From: Oenococcus sp. UCMA 16435
GTDB taxonomy: Bacteria; Bacillota; Bacilli; Lactobacillales; Lactobacillaceae
Direction: 5' to 3'
Assembly: GCA_004010835.2 (NCBI GenBank)
Contig: CP030868.2
Span: forward strand, 930,001 to 994,000
Length of the DNA stretch: 64,000 nucleotides
Below the pieces are notes generated by a model. The model had not been told where the DNA came from and searched no databases. It saw only the letters and a list, made by a program, of their open reading frames with translations. Within the stretch, counting starts at the first letter, position 1. Each line of letters opens with the position of its first letter. Made by a program: the position numbers and the translations under genes. Below are positions 37,487 to 47,031 of the stretch, in pieces.

Positions 37487-38763
37487 AATATTTTCGATGA
37501 TATAACTCCTGTTAAATAAGTTATTAAATTGATTGTCATTGTGCTTACGCTAATAACAATTATTTTTTCTTTCAAAAAAGGTAGGACGAAGTTTTTTCGA
37601 AAAAAAGCCAGGACTTTAAAGAAAACAATTGTTATAAAAGGTGTTAAAAAAATTGAATAAAAAATAATATCAATTTTGCGCGTAGTAAATAAAATTAATG
37701 GAAATAGAAATGGTAAAAAATTAAACGTAAAAATAAATAGAGTCATAGGAGAAGGTTGTCTGCTATAAATCTTTTGTAAAAAATTTATAGCAGAATACTT
37801 GATCATCGAAAGATATAAAACAAAACACAATACAAATATTTCTATAAAAGAATCAGCGTTAAAAAAACTTTGGATTATAAAAATCGCTTGACCGGTTATT
37901 ATGAACTCGAGTATTCCGACTATTTTTTCGATCCTGAAAGCAACATTATTTTTTATTCGGCAGTGTTTCTTTATATACAAAGACAAAACATATTTCTTTG
38001 AAAATAAATATGTAAGAAAGCTTAGAAAGAAAACTAAAAACAGAAATAACAAAATAAATAGTTGGTAATTAGAAGAAAGCTTTTCTATAAGAATTGTTAA
38101 TGAAACTGTTATTTTTTTGATTGAATTAAAAGACAATAGACATATTTTTTCTTTAATTTTATTTCTCTTCAAAAAAATAAGTGTTTCCATGAACAAAAGA
38201 AAAATTATTTTTAAAATTAAGAATAAAAATCGATCCCTTTTAATATTATTTATTAAACTCATCAACTTTGTGGATTCTTGAAAAAAATATGTTGCAGCAA
38301 AAGTTATTATTATCAAAAAATCGAGCTTAAATCCTATCCATGGAATCGAAATTATCATAGGCAAGTAAACTGCCAACAAAAAGAACAGACGAATTATAGA
38401 GATAGTATTAATCAGATGAAGCAAAGACTTAAAGGACTTGTTCTCACCCAAATTTGCACCAAAATTTAATATAAGTTCGTCCCCTGATTTTTCTATCAAT
38501 GAACCATTAGATATTATTAAAAAGTTAAAAAAAGATATTAATAATACAAAGGCAAATCCTTTGTCGGTATGCGATATTCCAATAATAAAAAGTCCGACGA
38601 TTAAAGAGCAAACAGAATATATGAAAGATATAAAAAAAATAGGGATTTTTTCAAATTTAAAAAAACTCCTATTTTTATAAACAAAAGAGTTTTTAATCAG
38701 TTCGAAATACCATCGAAAAGGCTCGTCAAGTTCAATCATGTTACCAATTAGAAATCGCCCCAT
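37483..38763 (-). CDS. Large polytopic membrane protein of circular-bacteriocin-like operon
   Basis: 426 residues from the ATG at 38763, which follows AAGGGA at seven bases; the open frame extends to a GTG at 38784 but without a ribosome site. About ten to twelve membrane helices, Lys/Ile/Phe-rich, no recognisable enzymatic motif. It overlaps the end of the precursor-like gene by 23 bases. Circular-bacteriocin loci encode a large, poorly conserved membrane protein in the same position (the B gene), which is thought to take part in maturation. Confidence 0.8.
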   Translation of the reverse strand: MGRFLIGNMIELDEPFRWYFELIKNSFVYKNRSFFKFEKIPIFFISFIYSVCSLIVGLFIIGISHTDKGFAFVLLISFFNFLIISNGSLIEKSGDELILNFGANLGENKSFKSLLHLINTISIIRLFFLLAVYLPMIISIPWIGFKLDFLIIITFAATYFFQESTKLMSLINNIKRDRFLFLILKIIFLLFMETLIFLKRNKIKEKICLLSFNSIKKITVSLTILIEKLSSNYQLFILLFLFLVFFLSFLTYLFSKKYVLSLYIKKHCRIKNNVAFRIEKIVGILEFIITGQAIFIIQSFFNADSFIEIFVLCFVLYLSMIKYSAINFLQKIYSRQPSPMTLFIFTFNFLPFLFPLILFTTRKIDIIFYSIFLTPFITIVFFKVLAFFRKNFVLPFLKEKIIVISVSTMTINLITYLTGVISSKIF

Positions 38764-39103
38764 AATTTCCCTTAAGGATTTCACCTACAAGCCAATCCCC
38801 ACCCCAACTGATTAAAAAACTCACAACATTCCACGAACCGAAAACTTTTAACGCGTGGCGAATATCTTTAGTTTTTTTATAAATTTGGGCCGCTCTTTTT
38901 ATTCCTACTAAAGCAGCCGCAACCGATATACCCGGTATTAATCTGTGTATAGAAAAACCAGTCTTAAAACTATAGGAAAAACTAACTACACTAATTAATA
39001 AAAAAACAATAAAAGTAATTATAGATAGCGATCCTAATATAAATTTTGAAAAACTGTCAATCTTAAAGTTCAAATTGCAATGTTTTGCTTGAAAATTACT
39101 CAT
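38741..39103 (-). CDS. Small hydrophobic protein, candidate circular-bacteriocin precursor
   Basis: 120 residues, ATG at 39103 after AAAGGA. Residues about 20-45 form one hydrophobic helix; the remainder, from about residue 55 (LIPGISVAAALVGIKRAA), is amphipathic, Lys/Arg-rich, carries GSWNVVSFLISWGGDW, and ends in Trp. A ~66-residue cationic C-terminal part ending in an aromatic residue fits circular bacteriocins, although a ~54-residue leader would be unusually long. First gene after box B and followed by the large membrane, DUF95 and ATPase genes. Alternatively a plain small membrane protein. Confidence 0.65.
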   Translation of the reverse strand: MSNFQAKHCNLNFKIDSFSKFILGSLSIITFIVFLLISVVSFSYSFKTGFSIHRLIPGISVAAALVGIKRAAQIYKKTKDIRHALKVFGSWNVVSFLISWGGDWLVGEILKGNYGAISNW

Positions 39104-39159
39104 TTTTTCCTTTCAGCCAAATAAACATTTTTTAGACTAATGTAATTGTAAAGTGATAT

Positions 39160-39240
39160 TTCAATTTTGGGAGAAAGTCGATTTTTATTCCGATTTTTGG
39201 GAATATTATTGATTTTTAAGAATATATTCCGATTTTTTAA
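39160..39240 (-). promoter_or_regulatory. Regulatory box B upstream of the circular-bacteriocin-like operon
   Basis: Two TATTCCGATTTT copies (39186-39197 and 39225-39236), 39 bp apart, next to AATTTTGGGAGAAA. On the minus strand CCCAAAATTGAAA follows, offering a TTGAAA -35 before the ATG at 39103. Shares its layout with boxes A and C. Confidence 0.7.
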
Positions 39241-39527
39241 GGTGATTGATATTAGTTCACTTAAAAGAAGAGCAATTTTTGCTTTCATATATCTCATCAA
39301 ATCCAAAATTAAAGGGTGGCAAAACCAATAAATTTGGAAATTTTAATAGATTAAAAATATAGATCGAAGCTATATTTCTTTTAAATGAAAAATCTCAATA
39401 CATAATTTTTCTTTTGAATAATCAGATAATTTGTTTATAGGCATTTTGAAAAAATATTAGTTAAATACACAATTTATTAAATAGTCTTTAAAACTATTTT
39501 TCAAAAGAAAAGACAAACGGAGAAGAA

Positions 39528-40298
39528 ATGGAAAAGAAATTAATGACATCCGACGGAACTAAAATAGCTTATGATATCAACGGAAAAGGCAAAACAATGC
39601 TGATGATTCACGGTGTTACCGATTGCAAAGAAAGTTACGACAGCGATCTATCCTACTTAACAGAAAAATATCAGGTATATCGTTACGATCTGAGAGGACA
39701 TGGAAATTCCGATCATTCAAAAAAACAATTTGATTTAGAAGATCATATTAACGATGGCATCGAATTGATAAAACAATTAAAATTGGAGGATTTTGTTCTC
39801 TATGGTGGCTCATTAGGGAGTTATATAGCCCAAGGAATAGCTGTCAGAATACCTGAAAGAATCAACAAACTTATTTTGAATGTTTCTGCGGCCAAAAATC
39901 CGGCCTCTGCCTTAGCAGAAACTGCTAAAAAGGACAACATCCCCGAAAAAACCTCTGAAAGAAGAGAATACTGGATTAAACATTTAACTCATGATCCAAA
40001 AAATATTGCTTCGATAGAAAAGTCCGGATTTCAGAAGAATACACTTGACGCCGAGGACGAATACCGCGCCTTAAAATCAATCACGGCTTTTGATTTCCGC
40101 GATCAATTGAACAAAATAGACTGCCCGACTCTGATTACCAGTGGGATTTACGATCCGGTTAATCCACCAGCAAAAGGCGAAATTCTTCATAAATTGATTA
40201 AGAACAATCAGTTTTCCAAATTCCCATCCGGTCATCTTCTGCGACTGGAATGTGCAGCCCAATACAAAGAGACGGTTCTGGATTTCCTGCGTAAATAA
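39528..40298 (+). CDS. Alpha/beta hydrolase
   Basis: 256 residues. MLMIHGVTD oxyanion region, GGSLGSYIAQG nucleophile elbow (Ser in GGSLG), Asp in SGIYDPVNPP and His in SGHLLRL complete the triad. Resembles 3-oxoadipate enol-lactonase and similar small-molecule hydrolases; substrate unknown. Ribosome site ACGGAGAAGAA. A 7-bp inverted repeat (AAATAGT at 39479, ACTATTT at 39493) lies in its upstream region. Confidence 0.9.
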   Translation: MEKKLMTSDGTKIAYDINGKGKTMLMIHGVTDCKESYDSDLSYLTEKYQVYRYDLRGHGNSDHSKKQFDLEDHINDGIELIKQLKLEDFVLYGGSLGSYIAQGIAVRIPERINKLILNVSAAKNPASALAETAKKDNIPEKTSERREYWIKHLTHDPKNIASIEKSGFQKNTLDAEDEYRALKSITAFDFRDQLNKIDCPTLITSGIYDPVNPPAKGEILHKLIKNNQFSKFPSGHLLRLECAAQYKETVLDFLRK

Positions 40299-40308
40299 AA
40301 TAAAAGAT

Positions 40309-40350
40309 ACTAAAAAACGCATGTTTTCATTGATCAAACAGCGTTTTTTA
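40309..40350 (+). terminator. Terminator after the hydrolase
   Basis: AAAAAACGC (40312-40320) and GCGTTTTTT (40341-40349) form a 9-bp stem with a 20-base loop and a T-run. Confidence 0.6.
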
Positions 40351-40371
40351 TTTTAAAAAGGAATTACGAAA

Positions 40372-40536
40372 ATGAAAAAATATCGAGAAATAAAACTGAT
40401 GGCAATCGGCCTATGTTTGGGAGTCGCCATCGGAATTTTGCTAGGCATTTTAATCAAACATCTGGATATCGGTATTGGACTGGGAATTTTAGTAGGGGTA
40501 GTTATAGGCCATATCAGTACTTTTAGAAATAATTGA
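40372..40536 (+). CDS. 54-residue glycine-rich two-helix membrane protein
   Basis: ATG at 40372 preceded by AAAAAGGAATTACGAA. Two hydrophobic segments packed with Gly at GxxxG spacing (GLCLGVAIGILLGILI, then GIGLGILVGVVIG), a basic N-terminus and a polar tail. Function unknown; glycine-zipper small proteins are common in lactic acid bacteria. Lies between a terminator and the convergent cysE. Confidence 0.65.
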   Translation: MKKYREIKLMAIGLCLGVAIGILLGILIKHLDIGIGLGILVGVVIGHISTFRNN

Positions 40537-40562
40537 AGGCGATCAACGAAAGAGTCAAAAAA

Positions 40563-41060
40563 TTAGTCGACTAATCTACCGGGATTACCGACGATCGTTC
40601 GATGGGCCGGCACGTTATTCAAAACGACGCTTCCAGCCCCGATTTTTGCGTACTCGCCAATTTTAACAGCTCCCAAAATTTGAGCGTTGGCACCGATAAA
40701 AACATTATCGGCAATGTGGGGATGACGCAAACCAGGTATTGGCCGCCGCGAGCCAAGAGTTACATTTTGTAAAATCGTAACCTGGTTACCAATTACAGCT
40801 GTTTCACCAATCACTACACCCAATCCATGATCGATAAAAAGGTTTTTGCCAATTACTGCGGCAGGATGAATTTCAACACCGGTTGCTTTTTTGCCCCAGT
40901 GAGAAATCAACATCGCGAGTAAACGATGTTTGTGCTGCCAAAAATAATGGGCAATCCGATAAAAACCGACGGCATGAAAGCCGGAATAGGTTAACAAAAT
41001 TTCCCAAATACCAGGATCAGCCGGATCGTGTTGCTGAATAAATTTAGCGGCAGTAAACAT
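40563..41060 (-). CDS. cysE: Serine O-acetyltransferase
   Basis: 165 residues, the short form without the long N-terminal helical domain. Hexapeptide-repeat fold: GVEIHPAAVIGKNLFIDHGLGVVIGETAVIGNQVTILQNVTLG, with the His of DHG and the KIGAGSVVLNNVP coil. Makes O-acetylserine from serine and acetyl-CoA. Last gene of the cysteine operon, 19 bases after the lyase gene, and regulated with it by the upstream leader. Confidence 0.94.
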   Translation of the reverse strand: MFTAAKFIQQHDPADPGIWEILLTYSGFHAVGFYRIAHYFWQHKHRLLAMLISHWGKKATGVEIHPAAVIGKNLFIDHGLGVVIGETAVIGNQVTILQNVTLGSRRPIPGLRHPHIADNVFIGANAQILGAVKIGEYAKIGAGSVVLNNVPAHRTIVGNPGRLVD

Positions 41061-41079
41061 TTATCATTCCTTTCAAAAA

Positions 41080-42219
<1,140 letters not shown>

Positions 42220-42224
42220 TTAAT

Positions 42225-43148
42225 TCACCTCATTTTTTTGTCGTAGATACCTTTACTTAAATAACGTTCGCTTGAATCCGGAAAAACAGTCACAATCGTT
42301 GAATCGGACGGCAACTCCTTTGCCAGCTGTAAACTTGCTGCTAAAGCAGCGCCACTTGAACTGCCGGCGAACAGGCCGACGTGCGCAGCCAACCATTTAA
42401 CATATTCAAAAGCCTGATCGTCACTGATTGTTTTAACCTGATCCACATGAATCTGATCGAAGAAAGGCGGAACAAATTCAACGCCAATTCCCTCGATTCG
42501 GTGGGGATGTTCTGGTCCCCCGTTTAGAATTGAACCTTCCGGTTCGACAGTAACGGCCTGCATTTTCGGATAATGTTCCTGCAGGAATTTTGTTGTGCCG
42601 ACAAAGGTACCACCGCTTCCGGAACCGGCGACAAAAGCATCGATTTTCTGCCCGGACAAATCCTGCAAAATTTCCGGACCCAGAGTTCGATAGTAGATAT
42701 CGGGGTTGGCTGGATTTTGAAACTGTAATGGAACATAAGAATTTTTGATTGTCTTCGCCAAGGATTGGGCTTTGGCAATCGCCCCTTTGATCCCATCCTC
42801 AGCCGGTGTATTGACCACTTCAGCCCCTAAGGCCCGCATCAAGGTTTGCTTTTCAAAGCTGAATTTTTCTGGCACAATCAATTTGACCGGCAAGTGATAT
42901 TGTTGGGCTGCCAAAGCAAGACCGATCCCGGTGTTTCCGGCGGTCGGTTCGATAATTGTTGTGCCCTCTTTGACGGCGCCGATCTTCCGCCCATAAGCGA
43001 TCAAAGCAATTCCCAATCGGTCCTTGATACTACCGCCGGGATTGAACATTTCCAATTTGGCATAAATTCGACTACGGTTTGGAACGTCGATATTCAGGCG
43101 CAGTAGTGGGGTCTTGCCGATTAGTTGGTAAAGATTATTAATTAACAT
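42225..43148 (-). CDS. Cysteine synthase/O-acetylserine-dependent cystathionine beta-synthase (MccA-like)
   Basis: 307 residues. PLP Lys in [22 protein letters not shown] substrate loop, [11 protein letters not shown] phosphate cup. The long matches [11 protein letters not shown] and [19 protein letters not shown] are what I recall of Bacillus MccA (YrhA) rather than CysK, so it probably condenses O-acetylserine with homocysteine to give cystathionine. A direct sulfide-using cysteine synthase is the alternative. Ribosome site AAGGAG. First structural gene of the attenuator-controlled operon. Confidence 0.9.
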   Translation of the reverse strand: MLINNLYQLIGKTPLLRLNIDVPNRSRIYAKLEMFNPGGSIKDRLGIALIAYGRKIGAVKEGTTIIEPTAGNTGIGLALAAQQYHLPVKLIVPEKFSFEKQTLMRALGAEVVNTPAEDGIKGAIAKAQSLAKTIKNSYVPLQFQNPANPDIYYRTLGPEILQDLSGQKIDAFVAGSGSGGTFVGTTKFLQEHYPKMQAVTVEPEGSILNGGPEHPHRIEGIGVEFVPPFFDQIHVDQVKTISDDQAFEYVKWLAAHVGLFAGSSSGAALAASLQLAKELPSDSTIVTVFPDSSERYLSKGIYDKKMR

Positions 43149-43182
43149 TTTTTATACTCCTTGTGAAATAAAAGCAAATAAA

Positions 43183-43216
43183 AAGACGCGAATTTCGAAT
43201 TGAGAATTTGCGTCTT
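43183..43216 (-). terminator. Attenuator terminator before the cysteine operon
   Basis: On the minus strand AAGACGC (43216-43210) pairs with GCGTCTT (43189-43183), and AATT pairing across one mismatch extends the stem; a TTTTT run follows. Its 5' arm CGTAAGACGC (43219-43210) is the exact reverse complement of the leader-peptide bases GCGTCTTACG at 43305-43296, so leader pairing would prevent the terminator. Confidence 0.85.
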
Positions 43217-43271
43217 ACGGACTGATTTTCTGATTTTAAATTGGTCTAGAGAAATTTTTTAAGATCGGTTT

Positions 43272-43349
43272 TTAGACACAACAACCAGTGAATCGCGTAA
43301 GACGCGGTTCACAGCAGCAACTATTCAGATATGCAGGTGCCAAAATCAT
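43272..43349 (-). CDS. Cysteine leader peptide (25 residues, CCC and CC)
   Basis: ATG at 43349 after AAGGAG (spacing eight). The 25-residue peptide has three consecutive Cys codons at residues 11-13 and two at 23-24, then a stop. Five Cys in 25 is far above expectation for such a proteome. Codons 15-18 (CCG CGT CTT ACG) contain the ten bases complementary to the terminator arm downstream. It acts in cis as the sensor of Cys-tRNA supply for the operon that starts at 43148; the peptide itself probably has no function. Confidence 0.85.
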   Translation of the reverse strand: MILAPAYLNSCCCEPRLTRFTGCCV

Positions 43350-43391
43350 TAAAAAACTCCTTATTCCATATTTTTTATCTATTCGCCAGTT

Positions 43392-43420
43392 ATCTTATCC
43401 AAAATTCGCCTATCTGTCAA
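43392..43420 (-). promoter_or_regulatory. Promoter of the cysteine attenuator-operon
   Basis: Minus strand TTGACA (43420-43415), exactly 17 bp, TAAGAT (43397-43392). Predicted start near 43385, giving a leader RNA of about 236 bases. Confidence 0.85.
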
Positions 43421-43486
43421 TCATCGTTAATTAACTACCAAAGAAAATTTTCAGAAAAAACATAAATTATAAATAAAATCAGCCTT

Positions 43487-44122
43487 TTAAATTTGAATAA
43501 TACGATCAAAATACCGGTCATATTGATTGGAGTGAGTGACCGTGATGACAATACAGCCTTTTTTAGCAAAGGAGCTTAAAATATCCATTACCTGTTCGCC
43601 ATTTTTTCTGTCCAACGATCCGGTTGGTTCGTCAGCCAAAATTATGCTCGTCTTTTTCAGCAGCAGCCTCGCTAAAGCAACCCGCTGTTGCTGACCACCG
43701 CTGAGTTCATAAACAGGCATCTGATAATAGTCTTGATTCAAACCAACCTTAATCAGTGCCTTAATTGATTCGATCTTTTTTCTTTTGTTGGAAAAAGGGA
43801 GAAATTTTGTCGATAATTTCAAGTTTTCAAGAACTGTCTCGTCCAGCATCAAACCATAATCCTGAAAAACAAATCCGAAAACTTTGCGGTAATAGATTCT
43901 TAATTTCTTTGCTTTCATCCCGATCATCGGCACGCCGTCAATGAAATACTCCCCGTCATCCGGTTTGATTAAAAGGCCGATAATATCAAGCAAAGTTGTC
44001 TTGCCTATGCCGCTCGGACCTTTAATCGCGGTAAAACTTCCGCTTTCAAATTTGTTGGAAAATCCATCGAAAATAATTTTATTATCATAAGATTTACAAA
44101 TATTTTTAAGTTCTATTAGCAT
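43487..44122 (-). CDS. ABC transporter ATPase, lactococcin-972 export/immunity type
   Basis: 211 residues with Walker A GPSGIGKTTLL, signature LSGGQQQRVALAR, Walker B IILADEPTGSLDRKNG and switch TVTHSNQ. Its start lies within the permease gene end (seven-base overlap). Together with the intact permease at 44116 it is the only undamaged cassette of this type in the window. Confidence 0.93.
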   Translation of the reverse strand: MLIELKNICKSYDNKIIFDGFSNKFESGSFTAIKGPSGIGKTTLLDIIGLLIKPDDGEYFIDGVPMIGMKAKKLRIYYRKVFGFVFQDYGLMLDETVLENLKLSTKFLPFSNKRKKIESIKALIKVGLNQDYYQMPVYELSGGQQQRVALARLLLKKTSIILADEPTGSLDRKNGEQVMDILSSFAKKGCIVITVTHSNQYDRYFDRIIQI

Positions 44123-46179
44123 CGATAACCCCTAAGTTCATGTTTAAAAATCATTTTGAAGGCAAAAAAAGTTAGGAAAAACTCCAGAAAAGCGGCTCCG
44201 AGATAATATGGAGCGAGCCAAGTTCTAAAATAAATATTTATTGGAACCAAAACCAACCAAGGCAACGAATTAATCAAAGAATATTCAATTGTATCAAGAT
44301 TCAAATTAAAACCAAAAATATATTTGAGAATTAGTTCTCGTTTTCGGTATGAAATATAGCTGTACAAAAATAGACCGGAAAAATAAATATATAAAACAAA
44401 AAGACAGGCAACCACACTTATGCAAAGAGTATAGTATTCAATTTCGCCGTGATTGTTCTCCGCAATCAGATCATTGCTGTTAACCGGATCGGAAAAGTAT
44501 TTTTGTAGTCCTAAATCATGGATTGCTTTTTTAACATCTCCACCATGACTTTTGAAATAAATTCCTCGATAATCAACTAATGAGTTATAGACATAGTTGG
44601 AATAATTTTTATTTAAATTGCTCGATGTGATTACCCTAATAACCGGATATCTGATGAAAGCGTAACGTAAATATGGATTAACAAGAGTCGTATTCTTTAT
44701 ATAAATAAAACGGATCTTTTGTTTTAACTTGGGCAGGTGCTTATGATACAAAGAAAAATAATCTTCATCGGATTCTTCCCAGTTTTGGGCATAATTATCA
44801 CTCTTAATATTCTTTTTGATTGTTTTGATATTCTTCTTTTCAGTAACAGGAACTAAAACAATCATATCTTTTTCACTATCCTTCACCAAAATTCTTTTTC
44901 CATTCTGTCTATATATTGGGAAAGAATGTAAATATTCAGGCGAAACCTCGGCCATATTTTCATTTTCAAAATAATCGAAATGATTGGACGACGGATCGTG
45001 ATAAGCCTTAATAAATGCATTGTTATCGGGCTTGGAAATTATCAAACCGTTATCCTTAAAAAGTTTTTTGAATAGTTTTGTCTCTTGACGGACAATCCAC
45101 ATATCTTTTTTTGCTGAAGTGCTCTTGGCAATTAGTGGTTCAATCATGATTGTCTGGTAGTTTGAATAGGAATTCTCGAGGAAATTATTTTTTAAAAATT
45201 GACCAGCTAAATCCAGAGTAGGAGCCATGAACTTTTGTAAGAGAATCAGAAGAAAAAAAGCAACAATTATTTTACCAAAAAGACTAATCCGATAAAGGAA
45301 ACGCGCATAACTAAATCCTTTGATATTGATAACTTTAAAAGATGAAAAACTCAATATCGAAAGGAAAATCAAAGCAGCAAATGTAGTTGTCAGCAGTAAC
45401 AAACAGATTGCGATTACTGCAACATACAAAACCGGAAAAATGATTTTTCCTAATTTAATCGAGAGAGCAACTGTAAGCAAAAAAATGCTAACCAGGCCGT
45501 AAATGAGTGGTTGTTTAAGATTGGTCAATAAATCAAAGAAAATATCTATTTTCCCGTAACCAAACAAAACCTTTAAATTTCTGCTTCTCAAGCTAAAAAG
45601 ATAGTCGAACCACATCAAAAGAATTATCGTAAACAAGGACCCAGTCAAAAGAAGATTTAAATAATTCAAGGGCGCAAGATCATATTTGTAATTAGAATTT
45701 TTATGAAGTGTAAAAGAACTATCGTGAAAATATTTTTTTAAACTTTTACGAAGAGCTGATAACTGGCGTTTACTATTGGGATTCCTTAATTGAATGAGAT
45801 ACTTTCCGATTCGTTCATGGCAAACAGATAATTTTTTTATGTGAATATTTTGGTTTAATATCCAATGGTTACGATTGCTTTGAAAAAGTTTTTCCTGATA
45901 GTGGCTGACTGTTTTAGAATCGAATACCCCGTAAAAAACGGTACCGCCATTTTGTTGATATACCCGCTGGTAAATATTAAGACCCAAATTACGGCTCAAT
46001 CTGCTTGCATATGTGAAGAAGTTTTGGTTATCCAGTTTTTTATCGAAGTTCAATTGAAAAGTATTATTGCCGGTAATTTTATCAATATCGATGTTTTCTT
46101 TGTTTTCGGCATAAGTAAAGCAAATAAAAAAAGAAAGTAAGGATACTACAACAAAAATTAATTTCCCTACTTTTCTCAT
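44116..46179 (-). CDS. DUF1430/lactococcin-972-type ABC permease, intact
   Basis: 687 residues. N-terminal signal/anchor (about 5-24), a long extracellular part, three or four central helices, a second extracellular region (about 330-590, with VSPEYLHSFPIYRQNGKRI) and three C-terminal helices ending in a GFNL loop: the layout of bacteriocin-associated integral membrane proteins. It would form a transporter with the ATPase at 43487, for export of or defence against a bacteriocin. Box C precedes it; there is no good ribosome site before the ATG. Confidence 0.87.
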   Translation of the reverse strand: MRKVGKLIFVVVSLLSFFICFTYAENKENIDIDKITGNNTFQLNFDKKLDNQNFFTYASRLSRNLGLNIYQRVYQQNGGTVFYGVFDSKTVSHYQEKLFQSNRNHWILNQNIHIKKLSVCHERIGKYLIQLRNPNSKRQLSALRKSLKKYFHDSSFTLHKNSNYKYDLAPLNYLNLLLTGSLFTIILLMWFDYLFSLRSRNLKVLFGYGKIDIFFDLLTNLKQPLIYGLVSIFLLTVALSIKLGKIIFPVLYVAVIAICLLLLTTTFAALIFLSILSFSSFKVINIKGFSYARFLYRISLFGKIIVAFFLLILLQKFMAPTLDLAGQFLKNNFLENSYSNYQTIMIEPLIAKSTSAKKDMWIVRQETKLFKKLFKDNGLIISKPDNNAFIKAYHDPSSNHFDYFENENMAEVSPEYLHSFPIYRQNGKRILVKDSEKDMIVLVPVTEKKNIKTIKKNIKSDNYAQNWEESDEDYFSLYHKHLPKLKQKIRFIYIKNTTLVNPYLRYAFIRYPVIRVITSSNLNKNYSNYVYNSLVDYRGIYFKSHGGDVKKAIHDLGLQKYFSDPVNSNDLIAENNHGEIEYYTLCISVVACLFVLYIYFSGLFLYSYISYRKRELILKYIFGFNLNLDTIEYSLINSLPWLVLVPINIYFRTWLAPYYLGAAFLEFFLTFFAFKMIFKHELRGYRC

Positions 46180-46204
46180 AAGTTATAACTTAAGCCTAAT
46201 ATGA

Positions 46205-46285
46205 TTTTTCAATTTTGGGAAAAACTGACACTATATTCCGATTTTGGATCATTTTTTAAGCTTTTAAGTAATATATGATCATTTC
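46205..46285 (-). promoter_or_regulatory. Regulatory box C upstream of the intact permease cassette
   Basis: One perfect TATTCCGATTTT (46234-46245) beside AATTTTGGGAAAAAC, and a degenerate second copy about 39 bp away (near 46272). The minus-strand run CCCAAAATTGAAA matches box B. The box lies directly before the ATG at 46179. Confidence 0.65.
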
Positions 46286-46316
46286 TATCTGGCAACCGAT
46301 GAAACGACTATGTAAT

Positions 46317-46625
46317 TTAAGAAAAATATATTGAATAATGTTTTTTACAGTTTGGATTAAAAGCGTGCCCACAGTATGGACATTTTCCGGTTGTATATTC
46401 GTCGAAGTTCATTTTATGTCGGCAAACACCGCACAATACCGGTGAATCATTTTTATCGCTGGCCATAAAATGATGATCTTCACTTGCGTCATGACATAAA
46501 TAGCAAGCATAATACTTGCCACACTGAGCGCATTTTAAACAGGCAACATCGTTCTCTTCGTGATAATGAACACAACGTCCTTGGTTATCTATATCGATTC
46601 CGTTAATTAATGCCAACAACTCCAC
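46317..46625 (-). CDS. CHY zinc-finger protein
   Basis: 102 residues. CVHYHEENDVACLKCAQCGKYYACYLCHD, then CGVCRHKMNFDEY and CPYCGHAFNPNCKKHY give the CHY zinc-finger pattern, binding several zinc ions. Role in bacteria unknown. The start codon is unclear: GTG at 46625 or TTG at 46619, which lies five bases after GAGG. Confidence 0.88.
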   Translation of the reverse strand: MELLALINGIDIDNQGRCVHYHEENDVACLKCAQCGKYYACYLCHDASEDHHFMASDKNDSPVLCGVCRHKMNFDEYTTGKCPYCGHAFNPNCKKHYSIYFS

Positions 46626-47031
46626 CTCGTAATTATTTAAATTCTCAACTTGAACACTAAAAATTAATCTGTCGCAATTAAAGCCTTCAAAGAGTTTCTT
46701 GAATCGGTTAAAGACAAATTAATATGAATTCCTATGGAAAATTATAATGTATTCTTTTCGTCAACTGCTCTGCCAACGGAAAATTTCATGACACCATAAA
46801 AACACGGTTGGAACAAGTTTTACTTTAGATAAAAGCGTTCGAGAACATATTTTGTTTTATCCAAAAAGATAAAAATTAGCGTGTAAATGTTATTTAAATT
46901 ATTAATAAATACAGTAGGAATAACTTATAAAAATGTTAACTCCTTTATGATTAAAATGATACGTTATTGGAATAAAGTATATTTATTAATTCAATTTTCA
47001 CAATTGAATTAAATCATTTTAGGAGACCCTT
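46626..47031. other. 406-base gene-free stretch with an inverted repeat
   Basis: No supported gene. It ends with a perfect inverted repeat AATTCAATT (46988-46996) / AATTGAATT (47002-47010), just upstream of the ribosome site AGGAG of the regulator pseudogene, in a position suited to an operator for that regulator. Confidence 0.4.

Noticed and set aside
39100..39306. 68-residue minus-strand ORF
   Set aside because: It spans box B and the promoter region, has a Lys/Asn-rich random composition and no ribosome site; it is a chance frame over regulatory DNA.
43272..43349. T-box riboswitch for the cysteine operon
   Set aside because: The octamer GAACCGCG resembles part of the T-box sequence, but it lies inside the leader ORF, about 80 bases from the terminator, and there is no room upstream for stem I. 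Leader-peptide attenuation explains all elements better.
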